Source: Salmonirosea aquatica (GTDB taxonomy: Bacteria > Bacteroidota > Bacteroidia > Cytophagales > Spirosomataceae). Taken from it: 64,000 bases of DNA. Under the pieces are notes generated by a model, which made no database searches, was not told the origin of the DNA, and was given only the letters and a program-made list of their open reading frames with translations. Positions 39,587-49,635 of the stretch are shown here, in pieces (the stretch's first letter is position 1; every line of letters begins with the position of its first letter). Both the position numbers and the translations under genes were made by a program. The stretch spans positions 620,001-684,000 of the forward strand of contig NZ_WHLY01000002.1 of the NCBI RefSeq assembly GCF_009296315.1. The letters run 5' to 3'.

Positions 39587-42241
39587 TTACTCCACCAGCC
39601 GTTTCAACTCATTCAGCTTCAACAGCGCCTCAATGGGTGAGAGCGTATTGACGTCAATCAGCGAGAGCTTTTCCTTCAACTCCTCCGTGCGCGGGTCGTT
39701 CGGTTCGAAGATGCTCAGCTGAAAATTGTTCTTGGGCATTTCCTTTACCTTCTGGTCGCGTTTCTCAGTGAGGTGGTCTTTTTCCAGATGCTGCATAATC
39801 TCGCTGGCGCGGAGGACGATCAACTGCGGCATGCCGGCGATCTGAGCTACGTGGATGCCGAAGCTGTGGGCACTACCGCCGGGTTTGAGTTTGCGCAGGA
39901 AAATGATCTTGTTATCGACCTCCTTCACCGCCACGTTGAAATTCCTGATGCGGGGAAAATCCTCGGCCAGCTGGTTCAGTTCGTGATAGTGGGTGGCAAA
40001 GAGCGTTTTAGCCTTGAAGTTCGGATGCGTGTGCAGGTACTCGGCGATGGCCCAGGCAATGGATACGCCGTCATAGGTACTGGTACCCCGTCCGATTTCG
40101 TCCATCAGTACCAGACTGCGGTCGCTGAGGTTGTTGAGTATACTGGCCGTTTCGGTCATCTCGACCATGAAGGTACTCTCGCCCCGGCTCAGGTTATCGC
40201 TGGCACCCACGCGCGTAAATACCTTATCCACCAGTCCAATAGTAGCCGCACTAGCCGGTACAAAGCTACCCATCTGGGCCATCAGTACGATCAGAGCCGT
40301 TTGCCGCAGCAGTGCCGACTTGCCCGCCATGTTGGGTCCAGTGATGATAATGATCTGCTGGGTTTCGTCGTCCAGGAAAAGGTCGTTGGGTACGTAGCTC
40401 TCGCCAAGTGGCAGTTGCTGCTCGATCACGGCGTGGCGACCGTCTTTAATATCCAGTTCCTTGCCTTCGGTAATGACGGGTTTTACGTAATTATTTTTCC
40501 GTGCCACCGTGGCAAACGAACCCAGCGCGTCCAGTACCGATACAATGCGGGCGTTCTGCTGAATGGCCGCTACGTACTCGGTCGCGGCCGTCATGAGGTC
40601 ATTGAAGATCCGCGACTCGATGGCAAAAATCCGGTCTTCGGCGTTCAGAATTTTCTCTTCGTACTCTTTCAGCTCGGGCGTGATGTAGCGCTCGGCGTTG
40701 ACGAGGGTTTGCTTGCGAATCCAGTTAGAGGGTACCTTGTTCTTATGGGCATTGCTCACCTCCAGGTAATAGCCAAACACCTTATTGAAGGCCACTTTCA
40801 ACGAACTTATGCCCGTATTGGTAATTTCCCGCTGCTGTACTTTGAGCAAATAATCCTTTCCCTTGAATGCGATCTCATGCAGCTCGTCGAGTTCGGCATC
40901 CACGCCGCTTTTGATCATCCCACCCTGGGTACTCAGAATGGGCGCATCTTCCCGCAGCTCGGCTTCAATTTTTTCCAAAAGAAACGAGCAGGGGTTCAAC
41001 TGATCGGCGTACTTACGAAGGACACTTGACGATTTTTTAGATTTTATATCCGTTTCTTCAACTGCGTGGGCTGGCACAATTGCCCGGCTGCCCAGGAGTT
41101 CTTTGATGGGCGCGATTTGCAGCAATGATTTCTTCAATTGCCCCAATTCACGCGGACTGATGCGCCGCACGGCTACCTTGGAAATCAGTCGCTCGAGGTC
41201 GCCGATCTGTTTGAGGTGGTTCAGCAGCTGCTCGTGCAAATCCTCCTGTTGCAGCAACAGTTCCACGGTATCGAGCCGCTCCTGGATGGGTGTTTTTTCT
41301 TTCAAAGGCAGTACCACCCATTTACGGAGCAGCCGCGCGCCCATCGGAGTCACGGTATGGTCGAGGATTTGGATCAAAGGTACCCCTCCCTCCTGCTGCG
41401 GAAAAACCAGTTCGAGGTTGCGAATCGTAAACCGATCGAGCCAGACGTACTTATCCTCTTCCAGGCGCGTGATGCGGCTCACGTGGCCAATTTCTTTATG
41501 TTCGGTTTCGAGCAGGTAGTGAATGATGACGCCCGCTGACACGACGCCCAGCGGTAGCAGTTCCACGCCGTAGCCTTTCAGGGTAGTAGTACGGAAGTGC
41601 GTAGTGAGTTTTTCGAAGGCAAAGTCATCACCAAAGCACCAGTCTTCCAGCGTGAAGGTGTGGAACTTGTCGCCGAAAAGCTCGACGAATTCTTTCTTGT
41701 TTTTCTTGCAAAAAAGTACCTCTGCAGGCGAAAAGCTTTGCAACATCTTGTCGACGTAGCCCGCGTTGCCCTGTGCGGCCAGAAACTCGCCCGTTGAAAT
41801 ATCCAACAGCGAAAGACCCAGTTGATCGTCTTTGCCAAAATGCACCGCCGCCAGGTAATTATTGCGCCGCACATCCAGTACGTTATCGTTGTACGACACG
41901 CCGGGTGTTACCAGTTCGGTCACGCCACGCTTAACGATGCCCTTGGCCTCGGCAGGGTTTTCGAGCTGATCGCAGATGGCTACGCGCTCACCCGCCCGTA
42001 CCAGCTTGGGTAGGTAGGTATCCAGCGAATGATGCGGAAAACCCGCCAGTTCTTCATGCGCCCCGCCGTTGTTGCGGCGGGTAAGGACAATGCCCAGTAT
42101 CTTGGACGCCCGGATGGCGTCCTCGCCAAATGTTTCGTAAAAATCACCGACCCGGAACAGCAGCAGTGCGCCGGGGTACTTGGCCTTGATTTGGTTGTAT
42201 TGTTTGTTAAGGGGAGTTTCTCGTTTTGCCGACTTTGCCAA
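39587..42241 (-). CDS. mutS: DNA mismatch repair protein MutS
   Basis: Mismatch-recognition ATPase, 884 residues, normal for MutS1. The mismatch-binding Phe-x-Glu is seen in VGDFYETFG near residue 34. The Walker A motif [13 protein letters not shown] lies at about 630-640, followed by [19 protein letters not shown], the Walker [17 protein letters not shown] and FATHYHEL. The dimerisation/C-terminal part ends with a short helix ([20 protein letters not shown]). No MutL or other repair gene is adjacent. The mutS status is relevant to slippage in short G runs seen elsewhere; the gene itself appears intact. Confidence 0.96.
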   Translation of the reverse strand: MAKSAKRETPLNKQYNQIKAKYPGALLLFRVGDFYETFGEDAIRASKILGIVLTRRNNGGAHEELAGFPHHSLDTYLPKLVRAGERVAICDQLENPAEAKGIVKRGVTELVTPGVSYNDNVLDVRRNNYLAAVHFGKDDQLGLSLLDISTGEFLAAQGNAGYVDKMLQSFSPAEVLFCKKNKKEFVELFGDKFHTFTLEDWCFGDDFAFEKLTTHFRTTTLKGYGVELLPLGVVSAGVIIHYLLETEHKEIGHVSRITRLEEDKYVWLDRFTIRNLELVFPQQEGGVPLIQILDHTVTPMGARLLRKWVVLPLKEKTPIQERLDTVELLLQQEDLHEQLLNHLKQIGDLERLISKVAVRRISPRELGQLKKSLLQIAPIKELLGSRAIVPAHAVEETDIKSKKSSSVLRKYADQLNPCSFLLEKIEAELREDAPILSTQGGMIKSGVDAELDELHEIAFKGKDYLLKVQQREITNTGISSLKVAFNKVFGYYLEVSNAHKNKVPSNWIRKQTLVNAERYITPELKEYEEKILNAEDRIFAIESRIFNDLMTAATEYVAAIQQNARIVSVLDALGSFATVARKNNYVKPVITEGKELDIKDGRHAVIEQQLPLGESYVPNDLFLDDETQQIIIITGPNMAGKSALLRQTALIVLMAQMGSFVPASAATIGLVDKVFTRVGASDNLSRGESTFMVEMTETASILNNLSDRSLVLMDEIGRGTSTYDGVSIAWAIAEYLHTHPNFKAKTLFATHYHELNQLAEDFPRIRNFNVAVKEVDNKIIFLRKLKPGGSAHSFGIHVAQIAGMPQLIVLRASEIMQHLEKDHLTEKRDQKVKEMPKNNFQLSIFEPNDPRTEELKEKLSLIDVNTLSPIEALLKLNELKRLVE

Positions 42242-42407
42242 AGGAATTTGTATTTACGGAGTAAGGGCGGAAAGTTCTTCCCGCGTAACTACAAATTTAA
42301 CGCTTTGGGATGGTTTGGCAAGGGAGAGTTTACCAGTCTTTTAGTAGCAAACACGTGCTGATACAAGGTTTCACTTTTGCGCCATCCTAGTAAACTTCCA
42401 TGCACGC

Positions 42408-45400
42408 TCACTTCTGCCCCTCCGGTCGCCGGTACTTATTCGGGGCCGGTGGTTCAGGCTTCAATACAACCTCCTCGGTTTTGAGGAGCCGCATGGCTTC
42501 CTCCACGGCTTTGATGAGTTGGGGATCGCGGCCCGCGATGACATCGGCCGGATTCTGCATCACTTCGATGTCGGGTGCGATGCCTTCGCCTTCCACGGCC
42601 CAGTTGCCGTTCAGGTCGTAGAAACCGCCGCGCGGGGCTACCATGCGACCGCCATCAATAAACCGCGGCGTATCCCAGGTACCTACCAGACCGCCCCAGG
42701 TACGGGTACCTACCAGCGGGCCTACCTTCGCCTGCCGGAAAAGGTAGGGCATCAGGTCACCGCCCGAACCCGCCCGCTCGTTGATAATCATGACTTTCGG
42801 TCCCCAAAGGCCCGCAATGGGCGTAGTAAAAGGCTTGTGGTCGCCGGCGTTACTGTTGAAGTACCCCTGCAACTTGCGGCCCAGCACATCCACGATGTAA
42901 TCCGCCGCCGAGCCACCGCCATTGTTGCGCTCGTCGATGATTGCCCCTTTTTTATCCTGCTGCGCAAAATAGTAGCGATTGAAATACTCGTAACCGCCGC
43001 CACCCGTGTTGGGTAGCCACACATAGGCCAGTTTGCCCTCCGACAGCTCGCTGACCTTGCGACGGTTGCCTTCCACCCAGCCGCGCAGCCGCAGTTGCGT
43101 TTCGTTCGCAATGGGTACCACCGTCGCCAGGCGTGAGCCGCTGGTGTCGGCCTTTTGGTTCACGCGTACCTTTATCTGCCGATCGGCCAATCCTTCGAAG
43201 TAGCTGAAAAAGTTTTCGGCCGTAGTAACAGGCCTCCCGTTCACTTCCAGAATGTAATCCCCTTCACGAACATCGATGCCCGGCCCCGACAAGGGCGACT
43301 TCAGACCGGGATTCCAGTTTTCACCTGTGAATATCTTAGTGATGCGGTAGCGGTTTCCATCTGCCACGACGTCAGCTCCGAGCAAACCAATGGGTACATT
43401 ATCCACTTTGGGCAAATCACCCCCGGAGGTAAACGAGTGGCCCACCGCCACTTCGCCACCCAGAATATCCACGATGTAGTTGAGGTCGGTGCGGTGGCGG
43501 ACGTGCTGCACCCAGGGCTGGTACCAATTGTACACGGAGTCCCAGGGCGCACCGTGGGTATTGTTCACATACAGGAAATCGCGCTGGTAGCGCCAGCCTT
43601 CGCGGAAAATCTGCTCGTATTCGGGCTGCGGCTCTATTTTCATTTTGATGGAAGCCAAATTCACTTTCCCCTCGCCCGCTTTTGCCTTTTCGCCCGCGGT
43701 GGGCACGATACTCCAGGTACCCTTGGTATTGTAGAGCAGCTGTTTACGATCGTGCGACACGACGGCTTCCTGCATCCCGGACAGGAATTCCTTGCTTTTC
43801 TGGTCCTCAAAGGTGAATTTATGCAGTTTTTGTGTAGGCTCACCCTGGGCGTCTTCGATATAAAAGACCGTACCTTCGGGTCCGGGCAGGAGTTCGACGT
43901 AGTTTTTCAGGGGTACGCCCAATGACACGATGCGCTGGTCAATATCCTCCTTATCTATCTTGATTTTTTTGGGCGCAGGCTCATCCTTTTTCTTCTTATC
44001 GTCTTTTTTGGCCCCAACGGTCGACCCCGCCTTCCCATCCTCTTTTTCTTCCGGTTTCAACTTTTCCTCATCACTTTTGGGCAGCATGGGCGAAGGTACC
44101 CCCTTGGCCAGCACGATGGCGTACAGCCCACGCGTAATGGGGTGTTCGTAAGAAGTCATGTCCAGCCAGGCGGTGTTCAGGCCAAAATCAGTACTGGCCA
44201 GAAAGTAGAGGTACTTACCGCTCTCATCCCAGACAGGGGCAATGGCGTCCGACATGCCATCGGTGAGCTGCAGGGTTTCGTCCGTGTCGATGTTGTGGGC
44301 CTTGATGACTTTCAAATGGTTGTCCAGCAGCCGGGCGTAGGCAATCCATTTACTATCGGGCGACCATTTCGGGTTCATCGAGCGATTGGGGTGGGCATAG
44401 CGTTCGGTGTCGACTTTTTTGGCTTTGCCGCTCGCCAGATTGACGTACCAGAGGTTGTAGTCGGTATCCGTGTAGGCGATGTACTTGCCATCGGGCGACC
44501 AGTCGGGCCGGAAAAAGAAGGTAGGGTTGGGTAGATCAATGGCTTTGGGCGGTGTCATACCAGCCTGATCTGTCACCATGAGTTGGTATTCCCCGCTACG
44601 ATCCGAAAACCAGGCAATTTGCTGTCCGTCCGGTGACCAGATCGGGGAGCGATCTGCTGCCCCTGAAGTTTGGGTAATATTGCGCCAGGTACCGTTTTCT
44701 TTGGGAGCCGTAAAAATATCGCCCCGGTACTCGAACAGCATCCGCTGACCCGTGGGAGACAGCGAAACGTTCGCGAGTTCAGAAGCCTTTACGTCCTCCC
44801 AGCGCGGCATAGCATAATTGAAATCTCCCTGTACCCTGATGTCCAACTGCCGGGCCTTGCCTGTAGCCGGATCAAGCAGATGCAGGTACCCTCCCTGCTC
44901 GTACACGATGCGATCGGGCCCGGCATCCAGACTTTTCACGTCAAAATCGCGGTGAAAGGTAATCTGTTTCAGCGCATTCGTGGCCGGATCAAACGACCAG
45001 ACGTTATTGGCGTAGTCGCGTTCGGACAGGAAGTAGATCGTATTTTTGTACCAAACCGGATCGGTATGCCGCTCGCGGTCGGGCTGCGGCGTCATTTTAA
45101 CCGAATGATCTTTCAGATTCATAATCCAGATCGGCTGCGCCTGTCCGCCCCGGTAGTTGCGCCACTCAGAATCCCAGAAGGCGATGCTTTGATAAGCGAC
45201 CTGTGTGCCATCGGGCGAGAGTTGCCCGGCGTGGGCCTGCGGCACAACCAAGGCCTGCGGAAAAGTACCCTCGGTGGCGCTCACGGTCCAGAACTTGGTC
45301 AAAGCCGTAGGGTACCCCTCGCGCCCCGAACGGAACAAGACCGACTTACCATCCGGTGTCCAGCCCTGCACGGCGTCCTCGCCAGGATGCCAGGTCAAGC

Positions 45401-45701
45401 GGCGGGGTTCGCCGCCGCTGAGGCTCATTACGTACACATCGGTATTGCCGCCGTACTCCGCCGAAAAAGCAAGTGTCTGTCCGTCGGGCGAAAAATGCGG
45501 ATTAGATTCGGACCCAATGTTGGTAGTCAGGCGACGGGCGTCGCCGCCCTCACGGTCCACGAGCCACAGGTCGTCGGCGTACACGAAGACGATGGATTTC
45601 GCGCTAATTGTGGGTTGGCGAAGAAGACGGGTACCCTGGGCGTGTAGGGTTTGGGAGAAAAGGAAAGTAAGTGGAAAGACAAATGTGTAGAATATTTTCA
45701 T
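42408..45701 (-). CDS. Tricorn-type S41 family peptidase
   Basis: A large protease of about 1,097 residues with a signal peptide (start at 45701, MKIFYTFVF, cleavage near LHAQG), so probably periplasmic or surface. Two beta-propeller parts with WD40/PD40-like repeats (NPHFSPDGQTLAFS, PVWYKNTIYFLSERD) take up about residues 25-560. A Lys/Glu-rich linker (EEKLKPEEKEDGKAG) follows. A PDZ domain lies at about 790-870 (GPGIDVREGDYILEVNGRPV). The C-terminal S41 serine protease domain shows NERAGSGGDLMPYLFR, with the catalytic serine in GSGGD. A degraded copy of its 5' part is at 47733-48328. Peptide degradation is the likely role. Confidence 0.92.
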   Translation of the reverse strand: MKIFYTFVFPLTFLFSQTLHAQGTRLLRQPTISAKSIVFVYADDLWLVDREGGDARRLTTNIGSESNPHFSPDGQTLAFSAEYGGNTDVYVMSLSGGEPRRLTWHPGEDAVQGWTPDGKSVLFRSGREGYPTALTKFWTVSATEGTFPQALVVPQAHAGQLSPDGTQVAYQSIAFWDSEWRNYRGGQAQPIWIMNLKDHSVKMTPQPDRERHTDPVWYKNTIYFLSERDYANNVWSFDPATNALKQITFHRDFDVKSLDAGPDRIVYEQGGYLHLLDPATGKARQLDIRVQGDFNYAMPRWEDVKASELANVSLSPTGQRMLFEYRGDIFTAPKENGTWRNITQTSGAADRSPIWSPDGQQIAWFSDRSGEYQLMVTDQAGMTPPKAIDLPNPTFFFRPDWSPDGKYIAYTDTDYNLWYVNLASGKAKKVDTERYAHPNRSMNPKWSPDSKWIAYARLLDNHLKVIKAHNIDTDETLQLTDGMSDAIAPVWDESGKYLYFLASTDFGLNTAWLDMTSYEHPITRGLYAIVLAKGVPSPMLPKSDEEKLKPEEKEDGKAGSTVGAKKDDKKKKDEPAPKKIKIDKEDIDQRIVSLGVPLKNYVELLPGPEGTVFYIEDAQGEPTQKLHKFTFEDQKSKEFLSGMQEAVVSHDRKQLLYNTKGTWSIVPTAGEKAKAGEGKVNLASIKMKIEPQPEYEQIFREGWRYQRDFLYVNNTHGAPWDSVYNWYQPWVQHVRHRTDLNYIVDILGGEVAVGHSFTSGGDLPKVDNVPIGLLGADVVADGNRYRITKIFTGENWNPGLKSPLSGPGIDVREGDYILEVNGRPVTTAENFFSYFEGLADRQIKVRVNQKADTSGSRLATVVPIANETQLRLRGWVEGNRRKVSELSEGKLAYVWLPNTGGGGYEYFNRYYFAQQDKKGAIIDERNNGGGSAADYIVDVLGRKLQGYFNSNAGDHKPFTTPIAGLWGPKVMIINERAGSGGDLMPYLFRQAKVGPLVGTRTWGGLVGTWDTPRFIDGGRMVAPRGGFYDLNGNWAVEGEGIAPDIEVMQNPADVIAGRDPQLIKAVEEAMRLLKTEEVVLKPEPPAPNKYRRPEGQK

Positions 45702-45713
45702 TTTTGAAATCAA
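44908..45713 (-). repeat. Tandem-duplication arm, Tricorn 5' part (copy in the intact gene)
   Basis: The first roughly 800 bp of the intact Tricorn gene are matched, at about 92% identity by eye, by 47733-48328, which lacks an internal stretch of about 208 bp. This is one arm of a head-to-tail duplication. Confidence 0.85.
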
Positions 45714-45721
45714 TTTGGCAA

Positions 45722-46720
45722 TTATTTGTTTATTGAAATCTCATCCAACACTTCTTGAACAAGAGTTTTATATTCAGGACGAATACTAAAATTATCTTTT
45801 TCCCATTCGTTATTTGGATATTCATAATGAATCACTTGCCTAAGATAATCTTTCCACTGATGTCCTAATTGCCCTGAAATAAGAGAAAGAAAAGAACCTG
45901 CTTGGCTTTCATCCGCAGCTGCCTTCATCTTGACAAACTCTTTCCTCATTTTATCTCTTGTTACTGTTTCATTTTTTAGAAGTACCGGAAGGAAATAGGC
46001 ACGAATACGCATTGAAGAGTACAAATTCTTCAATAAATATTTTTTTAATTGTATTTTTAATTCAGACTCTTCATAATTACCTGGTTCATTTGACATTTCA
46101 ATCACATATTTTTTATTATTTACTTTCTCCCTTTCTACCGATTCAGGAATTATTACAGTTCTGGAAAGTAACTCATCCCCACTTTTTGTTTTTGTATAAT
46201 GGAGGATAATCGCATTTATAGCCAAACTATATTTCTCTGACAACCATTCAATCATCCTATGAAGGGGCTCTTCGATTGCAAAACCTACTAAAAGTAAGCG
46301 TTGAGTTTGGTTTACAGCTACTTCCTCAAAATTTGTATCTGGAAACTTTTCAGTCAAGTAGTCACCGAGTTTTTGATTTGTAAATTTTTCGCAAATTTCA
46401 TTTAGGTAGTTTGGTTCATAGGTAGCAACGTCAGAAGCGTAGTCTATGGCTTGGGCTAAAACTTCTCTGGCAAGCTTATCTCGTTTAAGCTCAATAATGA
46501 CTAAGTTCCCTGAGCGATCAATACCCAAAAAATCAAGCGGACCAGATTTGGTGTATACTTGTTGTCCAATAATTGCAATTTCATTTCCCAATATCTCAGG
46601 ATTACTTTTTATCCATTGTTCAAGATCGTCCTTTTCTTTTCTTCCATTTTCTGTCAACGAAGAAGAGACATGAGTAAGCTTACCATCAACTATTTGCCAA
46701 GTTTTAATTTCAGTAGCCAT
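45722..46720 (-). CDS. NucS/DUF91-like PD-(D/E)XK nuclease
   Basis: A 332-residue protein with a PD-(D/E)XK nuclease core of the NucS/DUF91 type near its N-terminus. The motif GPLDFLGIDRSGNLVIIELKRD (given here in parts: GPLDFLGID and LVIIELKRD) supplies D63, E77 and K79. A predicted first helix (KEKDDLEQWIKSNPEIL) and the IGQQVY segment fit this family. The C-terminal two thirds are of unknown fold. The gene is strongly AT-rich, roughly one-third GC by eye, in a region of about half GC, and it lacks GGTACC sites. Both suggest recent acquisition. It fills the slot that holds the Xre/RES pair in the other duplicate copy. A defence or repair role is possible but unproven. Confidence 0.8.
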   Translation of the reverse strand: MATEIKTWQIVDGKLTHVSSSLTENGRKEKDDLEQWIKSNPEILGNEIAIIGQQVYTKSGPLDFLGIDRSGNLVIIELKRDKLAREVLAQAIDYASDVATYEPNYLNEICEKFTNQKLGDYLTEKFPDTNFEEVAVNQTQRLLLVGFAIEEPLHRMIEWLSEKYSLAINAIILHYTKTKSGDELLSRTVIIPESVEREKVNNKKYVIEMSNEPGNYEESELKIQLKKYLLKNLYSSMRIRAYFLPVLLKNETVTRDKMRKEFVKMKAAADESQAGSFLSLISGQLGHQWKDYLRQVIHYEYPNNEWEKDNFSIRPEYKTLVQEVLDEISINK

Positions 46721-46771
46721 AAGCTAATTTAAAATTTCTAACTCACATATGAATATTTTACTTTTCTTTAT

Positions 46772-47524
46772 TTAATATTTCTTTTTCCAAAACTGCCACC
46801 ATTTTTTATGATGAACCGAATAGTCTCCTACATACACAATTTCGTTTAGAAGCTGGCCATCTTCGGTAAGAAAGATGCTTTTTTTATTCAGGAAATCGTC
46901 AGAATTTACTGTTAGCCTATTGGTTTTATAGCCTATGAATGAAACAATTAATGCGTTTTTTTCTTTCAGAAATTTGGGAGGAATGATCAGGTCAAATTCT
47001 CCATCTTCGTTTGTGGCGGTTCCTAGCCTTGTACCTTCCAAAAGTATGGTTACGCCAGGTATTGGAAGATGTTCTAATGAATCGACCACCCTTCCCCTGA
47101 TTACGTTTTTCAAGCTATCGGTTGAATGCTGTTTTGATATAGTTTCATGAATAAGCTCAAAATCAGAGATACGATGTTTAGTCAGCTCCACATTTATCTC
47201 ACGCTTCATTCCATTTCTGGCCAAGGACTGATTTACTGCTGTTAACAACAGTACCCCAACAAAGAACTTGTAGAATCTGGATTTATTTGACGGATCTGAT
47301 TTATTTACCAGATACCGGTTTATCTGGCTTTTTTCCAAGCGTCCGCACTGATTACCGCTGGAATTCTTGATAATTGCCAACACCTTATCGTCCGAAAGGT
47401 GAGTAAAGTCGACGACATTCTTGGCACAGTTGGCACAGAAACGGCCCGAATCCGTAGGGCGCATCTTGTCCCAGCTTTCAGCACAGGGGTTGTTGATTTT
47501 GAGTAAGTAGTTGGATCGCTTCAT
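46772..47524 (-). CDS. Membrane protein with Cys4 N-terminus and carboxypeptidase-regulatory-like domain (copy 1)
   Basis: A 250-residue protein of a Bacteroidota family I know only as carboxypeptidase-regulatory-like. The start at 47524 (MKRSNYLLKI) is chosen; 47536 is also possible. The N-terminal 75 residues hold four cysteines (C14, C30, C33, C60) in NPCAESW, RFCANCAKN and NQCGRLE, suggesting a metal site. A membrane segment follows (about 84-100), then a regulatory-like beta domain (about 140-215, PGVTILLEGTRLGTATNEDG) and a C-terminal KKWWQFWKKK tail. Its N-terminus and tail are near-identical in a second copy at 49636, while the middle differs. AT-rich like the nuclease next to it. Function unknown. 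Confidence 0.8.
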   Translation of the reverse strand: MKRSNYLLKINNPCAESWDKMRPTDSGRFCANCAKNVVDFTHLSDDKVLAIIKNSSGNQCGRLEKSQINRYLVNKSDPSNKSRFYKFFVGVLLLTAVNQSLARNGMKREINVELTKHRISDFELIHETISKQHSTDSLKNVIRGRVVDSLEHLPIPGVTILLEGTRLGTATNEDGEFDLIIPPKFLKEKNALIVSFIGYKTNRLTVNSDDFLNKKSIFLTEDGQLLNEIVYVGDYSVHHKKWWQFWKKKY

Positions 47525-47733
47525 AGCAAATGGCATTGAGAGTTAAAGATACATGAACCTGGCTCAATTCAAAACTCAGGTAGGTAGTTCATCCTCTACC
47601 TGCCTGCCCGCTTCTTCTCCGCCTCGTTCAAATCCACAATCACCCCCATCAACGAAGCATGTACGAATGTCTGCGGGAAATTGTCCAGCATTTCTCCGGT
47701 AGCTACGTTACCTTCTTCGGCCAAGTACCCCAC
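47442..47733 (-). repeat. Tandem-duplication arm, X-gene start plus GH15 3' end (copy 1)
   Basis: Near-identical (about 90% by eye) to 50302-50574 in the same orientation. It covers the 5' end of the Cys4 membrane protein gene and the last coding bases of GH15. It meets the Tricorn fragment head to tail at about 47731-47734. Confidence 0.85.
47596..47731 (-). pseudogene. 3' fragment of a GH15 glucoamylase gene
   Basis: Encodes about 43 residues (YLAEEGNVATGEMLDNFP through DLNEAEKKR) nearly identical to the C-terminus of the intact GH15 protein encoded at 50449-52182, with a slightly longer tail ending GR before a stop at 47596. It has no start and is joined directly to a Tricorn fragment. 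It is a duplication remnant and not a gene. Confidence 0.88.
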
Positions 47734-48328
47734 ACGATGCGATCGGGCCCAGCAGCCAGACTTTTCACGTCAAAATCGCGGTGAAAGGTAATCTGTTTCA
47801 GCGCATTCATGGCCGGATCAAGCGACCAGACGTTATTGGCGTAGTCGCGTTCGGACAGGAAGTAGGTCGTGTTTTTGTACCAAACCGGATCAGTATGTCG
47901 TTCGCGGTCCAGAACTTAGTCAAAGCCGTGGGGTACCCCTCGCGCCCCGAACGGAACAGGACCGACTTACCATCCGGTGTCCAACCCTGCACGGCGTCTT
48001 CGCCGTGATGCCAGGTCAGGCGGCGGGGTTCGCCGCCGCTGAGGCTCATTACGTACACATCGGTATTGCCGCCGTACTCCGCCGAGAAGGCAAGCGTCTG
48101 CCCGTCGGGCGAAAAATGAGGGTTGGATTCGGACCCAATGTTGGTCGTCAGGCGATGGGCATCGCCACCCTCGCGGTCCACAAGCCACAGATCATCGGCA
48201 TAAACGAAGACAATGGGTTTTGCGCTAATTGTGGGTTGGCAGACGAGACGGGTACCCTGGGCGTAGAGGGGTTTGGAAAAGGAAAATGTGAGAATGAGCG
48301 AGCGGAGGAGTTTGTATAGTATTTTCAT
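47732..48328 (-). pseudogene. 5' fragment of a Tricorn-type protease gene
   Basis: Starts with an intact signal peptide and about 140 residues nearly identical to the intact Tricorn protein (from GTRLVCQPTISAKPIVF to PTALTKFWT). An internal deletion of about 208 bp follows; it lies between copies of CGGTC (equivalent to 45076 and 45284 in the intact gene) and shifts the frame. The fragment then breaks off at the junction with the GH15 remnant. It cannot make a functional protease. A short exported propeller piece of 173 residues could still be translated, but there is no sign it is used. Confidence 0.9.
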
Positions 48329-48558
48329 AGGTTTAGACTCTATATGTCATTACCGTTTACCAAACATCGTTTCATCGGAATGGTCCCGAGACACAAAGGT
48401 ATTGCGTTGGGTCTCAGTCGCAAGCAGACAGGTTCCCATATTTTGCTGGTAATGCTACATCTGATTCTTTGAAAATTTTCATGGAAAAACGAAAAGAATC
48501 AAAAGATCGTTATATTGCTATCAAATGATTCCTTATTGAAAGCAAAAAGAACAATACA
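48329..48558. promoter_or_regulatory. Upstream region of the Xre/RES pair with a candidate operator
   Basis: AT-rich 230 bp between the Tricorn remnant and the antitoxin gene. An inverted repeat GAATCA ... TGATTC (48496-48501 and 48526-48531) lies 28 bp before the antitoxin start, a place suited to self-repression by the Xre-type antitoxin. This is a candidate only. Confidence 0.35.
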
Positions 48559-49116
48559 ATGGCTATATCGAAAAACAAGGCAATCTCTGTTGGCTCTAAA
48601 GGTACCAAGGCCTCCTATAAACCCGACTCTTCAAAATCAATTTACAATACCAGTAAAGGACTGACAGGAACCAAAGTCAACCGTTCTGCCATTTATGATG
48701 GCCCAAGGTTGAAGTTGCCACATGGTCATGGGTTTTCTACTAAAATATCTCCCTTACACCTCATCAACTGTTCGAGACAAGGACTTGACGGCAGCGAAGC
48801 TGACCGCATAGCCAGCCTATTGCGTGTGAGCGATAAGGAAATGGCACGATTGCTCAACCAATCGGTGGCTACGTTTCACCGGCGGTCCAAATCCGGTCGC
48901 CTCGACGCTGCTACTTCGGAGCGCTTGCTGATGCTGGAACGCCTGGCGGGTCACGGCGGGGCGGTTTTTCAGGATGCTGGCAAATTCACCCGCTGGCTTC
49001 GCCGCCCTCTTCGTCTGTTGGGCGACCATGAACCTCTGGACTTGATGGATAGCCCGACAGGTATCCTGCTGGTGGAGGATATGCTGGGGCGCATCGAACA
49101 TGGGGTGTTTAGCTGA
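48559..49116 (+). CDS. Xre/MbcA/ParS-type antitoxin (DUF2384)
   Basis: Antitoxin of a RES-Xre toxin-antitoxin system, 185 residues. The N-terminal 70 residues are basic, low-complexity (AISVGSKGTKASYKPDSSK) and longer than in most family members. A helix-turn-helix region follows (ADRIASLLRVSDKEMARLL, then QSVATFHRRSKSGRL). The C-terminal DUF2384 part has the W-x-R/P-rich block FTRWLRRPLRLLG and the conserved tail PLDLMDSPTGILLVEDMLGRIEHGVF, which blocks the toxin. The stop overlaps the toxin start by one base (TGATG), giving translational coupling. The gene sits where the nuclease gene sits in the other duplicate copy. Confidence 0.93.
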   Translation: MAISKNKAISVGSKGTKASYKPDSSKSIYNTSKGLTGTKVNRSAIYDGPRLKLPHGHGFSTKISPLHLINCSRQGLDGSEADRIASLLRVSDKEMARLLNQSVATFHRRSKSGRLDAATSERLLMLERLAGHGGAVFQDAGKFTRWLRRPLRLLGDHEPLDLMDSPTGILLVEDMLGRIEHGVFS

Positions 49117-49610
49117 TGGCCATCAATCTGTATCGCATTCAGACGGACAGCCACCGCGATACGATTTTAGAAGGAATTGGCGCACAGCTTTGGGGAGGAC
49201 GCTGGAATGACAAAGGCCGACCGATGGTGTACACCGCTACTACGCCCGAGCTGTGCTTTCTGGAATACATGGTGCATCTGGAAGGTACCCCTCTTTTCGA
49301 TCTGCCGCCGCTGATTTTGTGCGAAATAGTGGTACCTGACGGCTCGATTACCTTTCTGGATGCTGATGCGCTGCCCGATGGCTGGAACGATCCGCACATT
49401 ACTCCACCGGGACTGGCGGATTTCGCCGAAGCGCAATTCCGACAGTATGGTACTCTGGGTCTGGGCATCCCCTCAGTGGTGGTTCCACTTTCTCCCTCCC
49501 GCAACGTGTTACTCGACCCGCTTCATGCGTTACGAAAAAGCTGCCAGGTAAATTCAATTGTTCCGTATCCGGTTGATCCCCGTTTGCCCGGTGCGTCGGG
49601 AAATTTGTGA
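49116..49610 (+). CDS. RES domain toxin
   Basis: A 164-residue RES domain protein. Characterised relatives degrade NAD+ and stop growth when free of antitoxin. The family residues are present: the first Arg in INLYRIQTD, the GGRWNDKGRPMVYTA motif with conserved Gly, Arg and Tyr, the Glu in ELCFLEYMVHLE, and a late Ser in LGIPSVVVPLSPSRNVL. Length is typical. It overlaps the antitoxin stop by one base and starts ATG. The following gene on the minus strand ends 25 bp beyond. Confident as a RES toxin; NAD+ cleavage is known for the family, not shown here. Confidence 0.93.
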   Translation: MAINLYRIQTDSHRDTILEGIGAQLWGGRWNDKGRPMVYTATTPELCFLEYMVHLEGTPLFDLPPLILCEIVVPDGSITFLDADALPDGWNDPHITPPGLADFAEAQFRQYGTLGLGIPSVVVPLSPSRNVLLDPLHALRKSCQVNSIVPYPVDPRLPGASGNL

Positions 49611-49635
49611 TCTGTAACTAATATCTTGTTATAGT

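Noticed and set aside
39773-41029. 418-codon open frame opposite mutS
   Set aside because: Antisense to conserved MutS motifs, with no recognisable domain.
43155-43925. 256-codon open frame opposite the Tricorn gene
   Set aside because: Antisense to conserved PDZ and linker regions; no protein-like features.
47807-48328. Intact short Tricorn-like gene
   Set aside because: It is a fragment with an internal frame-shifting deletion and a fused foreign end; only the signal peptide and first propeller strands remain.
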